DNA from: Spirochaetia bacterium | GTDB lineage: Bacteria > Spirochaetota > Leptospiria > Leptospirales > Leptonemataceae | NCBI GenBank assembly: GCA_009885105.1 | Contig: VFLI01000070.1 | Span: forward strand, 1-54,112 | Direction of reading: 5' to 3' | DNA length: 54,112 nucleotides | Shown here: piece by piece, positions 52,989 to 54,112 of the stretch | Layout of the letters: every line of letters begins with the position of its first letter | How positions within the stretch are numbered: the first letter of the stretch is position 1 | Translations under genes and position numbers: made by a program | Notes under the pieces: generated by a model | What the model saw: only the letters and a program-made list of their open reading frames with translations | Databases searched by the model: none | What the model was told of the DNA's origin: nothing

Positions 52989-53105
52989 TAGCCCCTTTCC
53001 CTTGCTTTTTAGGTCGAAATTGAGGTAAGGTACTGTTGGGAATTCCTCTTTTTTTAAGTCAAAGATAAATACAGAGGAAACAAAACGGCAATCAGCCTGA
53101 GCATA

Positions 53106-54112
53106 ATGAAGAGAATCAGCACAAAATTAACTGGAAAGACAATGAAATTAGCCCTGACATCGATGTTTGTCCTCAGTGCTTTCCCCTTAATGGCACAGAC
53201 TTCTTCGACCGTGAAATACCTGCCGCCCGGCTACGGCGCCGGTCAGAATGTGGAGGGCGTCGGCTGGTCCATGAGCGCCGGTTATTCAAAAATCGACGAC
53301 GATTATTACCTGACTCTGAATCCGCTCATCGAACTGCCTTTGTTTGGATTTCGACTGGGTCTGCAGCTGCCCCTGGAAGTACTGGTGATCGACAACGATC
53401 CCAAGGGCAATCAGAAGGTGCCTTCTGTGAGGATGGGCACATACGATGAAAAAACCGATTACGCAAAATTGTTCGCGTATGTTCGGTACGGGACACATCT
53501 GTACTACAATCCGGACGATGCCTTCAACTGGTCTTTTTTCTACGGTAAAATGACGGACGGCTATGTAGGACACAGGACCATTGTATCCCGGTATGTCTCC
53601 ACCTACGATCCTACCGTGCATTCGCCTGGATTCATGGCGGATATCAACAACAACTGGGGCGGTGTGGAAGTTTTCTACGGAAATATTTTCAGACGTCAGG
53701 CTACGGCCACGAGGGGGTATATACGTCCGTTTGGAATTGGATACAGCATTCGCGATATGCTGGTGGCGCACTCGGATATGCCGACACGAAGTCAGCTGGA
53801 GCTGGCCAGATCGGAAAGCCGCAATCCTCAAATCAACGGTGGAATATTCTTTCAGGAAAGAATTCCTGAGGGCGGCCGCGGAGGCAGGATCGGACAGCAA
53901 TTTTTGAGAAAGATTGGAGAAGAATACCAGGAAGACGATCCCTCCCGGAGAGTGGAATTTCGAGAAGTGACGGATCCCGTTACCGGAGAAACAAGAGTCC
54001 GGGCCGTGCCTGTCGAAAATCCAAATCAGACGCCTGGACAGACGCCGGGACAGACACCCGGACAAACACCCGGTCAGACTCCTGGACAGACGCCGGGTCA
54101 AACACCCGGTCA
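53106..54112 (+). CDS. Large secreted protein with QTPG repeats, cut by window edge
   Basis: An open frame runs from 53106 to the window end without a stop, giving at least 335 residues. It has a signal peptide (LALTSMFVLSAFPLMAQ). The mature part is aromatic and glycine-rich with outer-membrane-like strands (GWSMSAGYSKIDDDYYLTLNP, KLFAYVRYGTHLYYNPD). From about residue 308 it becomes a tandem QTPG repeat encoded by 12-bp units, at least seven copies, still continuing at the edge. A second ATG at 53142 with GGAAAG upstream is an alternative start. The rest of the gene, and hence its function, lies outside the window. The layout suggests a surface or outer-membrane protein. Confidence 0.75.
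   Translation, partial: MKRISTKLTGKTMKLALTSMFVLSAFPLMAQTSSTVKYLPPGYGAGQNVEGVGWSMSAGYSKIDDDYYLTLNPLIELPLFGFRLGLQLPLEVLVIDNDPKGNQKVPSVRMGTYDEKTDYAKLFAYVRYGTHLYYNPDDAFNWSFFYGKMTDGYVGHRTIVSRYVSTYDPTVHSPGFMADINNNWGGVEVFYGNIFRRQATATRGYIRPFGIGYSIRDMLVAHSDMPTRSQLELARSESRNPQINGGIFFQERIPEGGRGGRIGQQFLRKIGEEYQEDDPSRRVEFREVTDPVTGETRVRAVPVENPNQTPGQTPGQTPGQTPGQTPGQTPGQTPG
54027..54112 (+). repeat. Tandem 12-bp repeat encoding QTPG
   Basis: Seven complete units of the form CARACNCCNGGN (CAGACGCCTGGA and variants) run from 54027 to the window edge. Third positions vary between units, which suggests selection on protein rather than recent slippage. The array is incomplete at the right end. Confidence 0.9.

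Noticed and set aside
53286..54101. Long minus-strand frame of 271 codons
   Set aside because: It is antisense to the QTPG secreted protein and owes its openness to the repeat; the translation is Arg/Leu/Ser-rich without any domain.

Overview
The window is about 54 kb of roughly 50% GC bacterial chromosome. It most resembles a spirochaete of the order Leptospirales. The best support is a DUF1574-type SGNH protein (a family known essentially from Leptospira) at 47906-49087. Supporting signs are many secreted proteins and lipoproteins with loose lipoboxes, frequent TTG starts, a futalosine-type menaquinone gene set, and a 7TM-DISM adenylate cyclase. No rRNA, phage, insertion sequence or CRISPR array is visible. 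The order is inferred from gene content only.

Layout. 1-5.9 kb: tRNA-Ser(CGA), a FabH-like ketoacyl synthase on the minus strand, then secA, a secreted protein and a DUF374 acyltransferase. 5.9-11.3 kb: a minus-strand operon prfC, yqgE, adenylate cyclase, metallophosphoesterase. 11.3-18 kb: a FliG-domain-like protein, a membrane protein, a MoxR/Mg-chelatase-like ATPase, a nucleotidyltransferase/glycosyltransferase fusion and an APC permease. 18-20.8 kb: an AT-rich regulatory gap, gatC, gatA with a lysine-rich tail, a histone-H1-like 50-residue protein, then a string of hairpins ending in a terminator. 20.8-25.3 kb: tyrS, ubiX-like, ubiA-like and mqnA (futalosine menaquinone genes) with one lipoprotein. 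25.4-33.8 kb: secreted proteins, a degenerate SpoIIE-like phosphatase, a DMT transporter, a zinc dehydrogenase, DUF167, an ABC-F ATPase, epmA and a beta-propeller/degenerate transglutaminase protein. 34-38.3 kb: a group-2 sigma-70 factor, a propeller protein, a response regulator fused to an RsbW-like ATPase and its PAS histidine kinase. 38.4-42.5 kb: a secreted protein, secG, a terminal-inverted-repeat element, pgk and a TM2-like protein. 42.7-54.1 kb: phaR, a HEAT protein, an SH3 lipoprotein, a pseudouridine synthase, an MBOAT plus SGNH O-acylation pair, a DTW tRNA-modifying enzyme, a bat-like trio ending in a VWA-STAS fusion, and a large secreted protein cut by the window edge.

How the genes connect. 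The most interesting theme is a dispersed set of partner-switching parts: a sigma factor, a receiver-RsbW-type kinase driven by a soluble histidine kinase, a VWA-STAS antagonist, and a SpoIIE-like protein that has lost its metal ligands. Their cooperation is inference. Other second-look items are a candidate structured RNA after the H1-like gene, an 11-bp inverted repeat linking the 5' leader and terminator of one secreted-protein gene, paired operator-like repeats before phaR, a probable CTG start, and several genes whose TTGACA promoters sit so close to the ATG that the mRNAs should be nearly leaderless.
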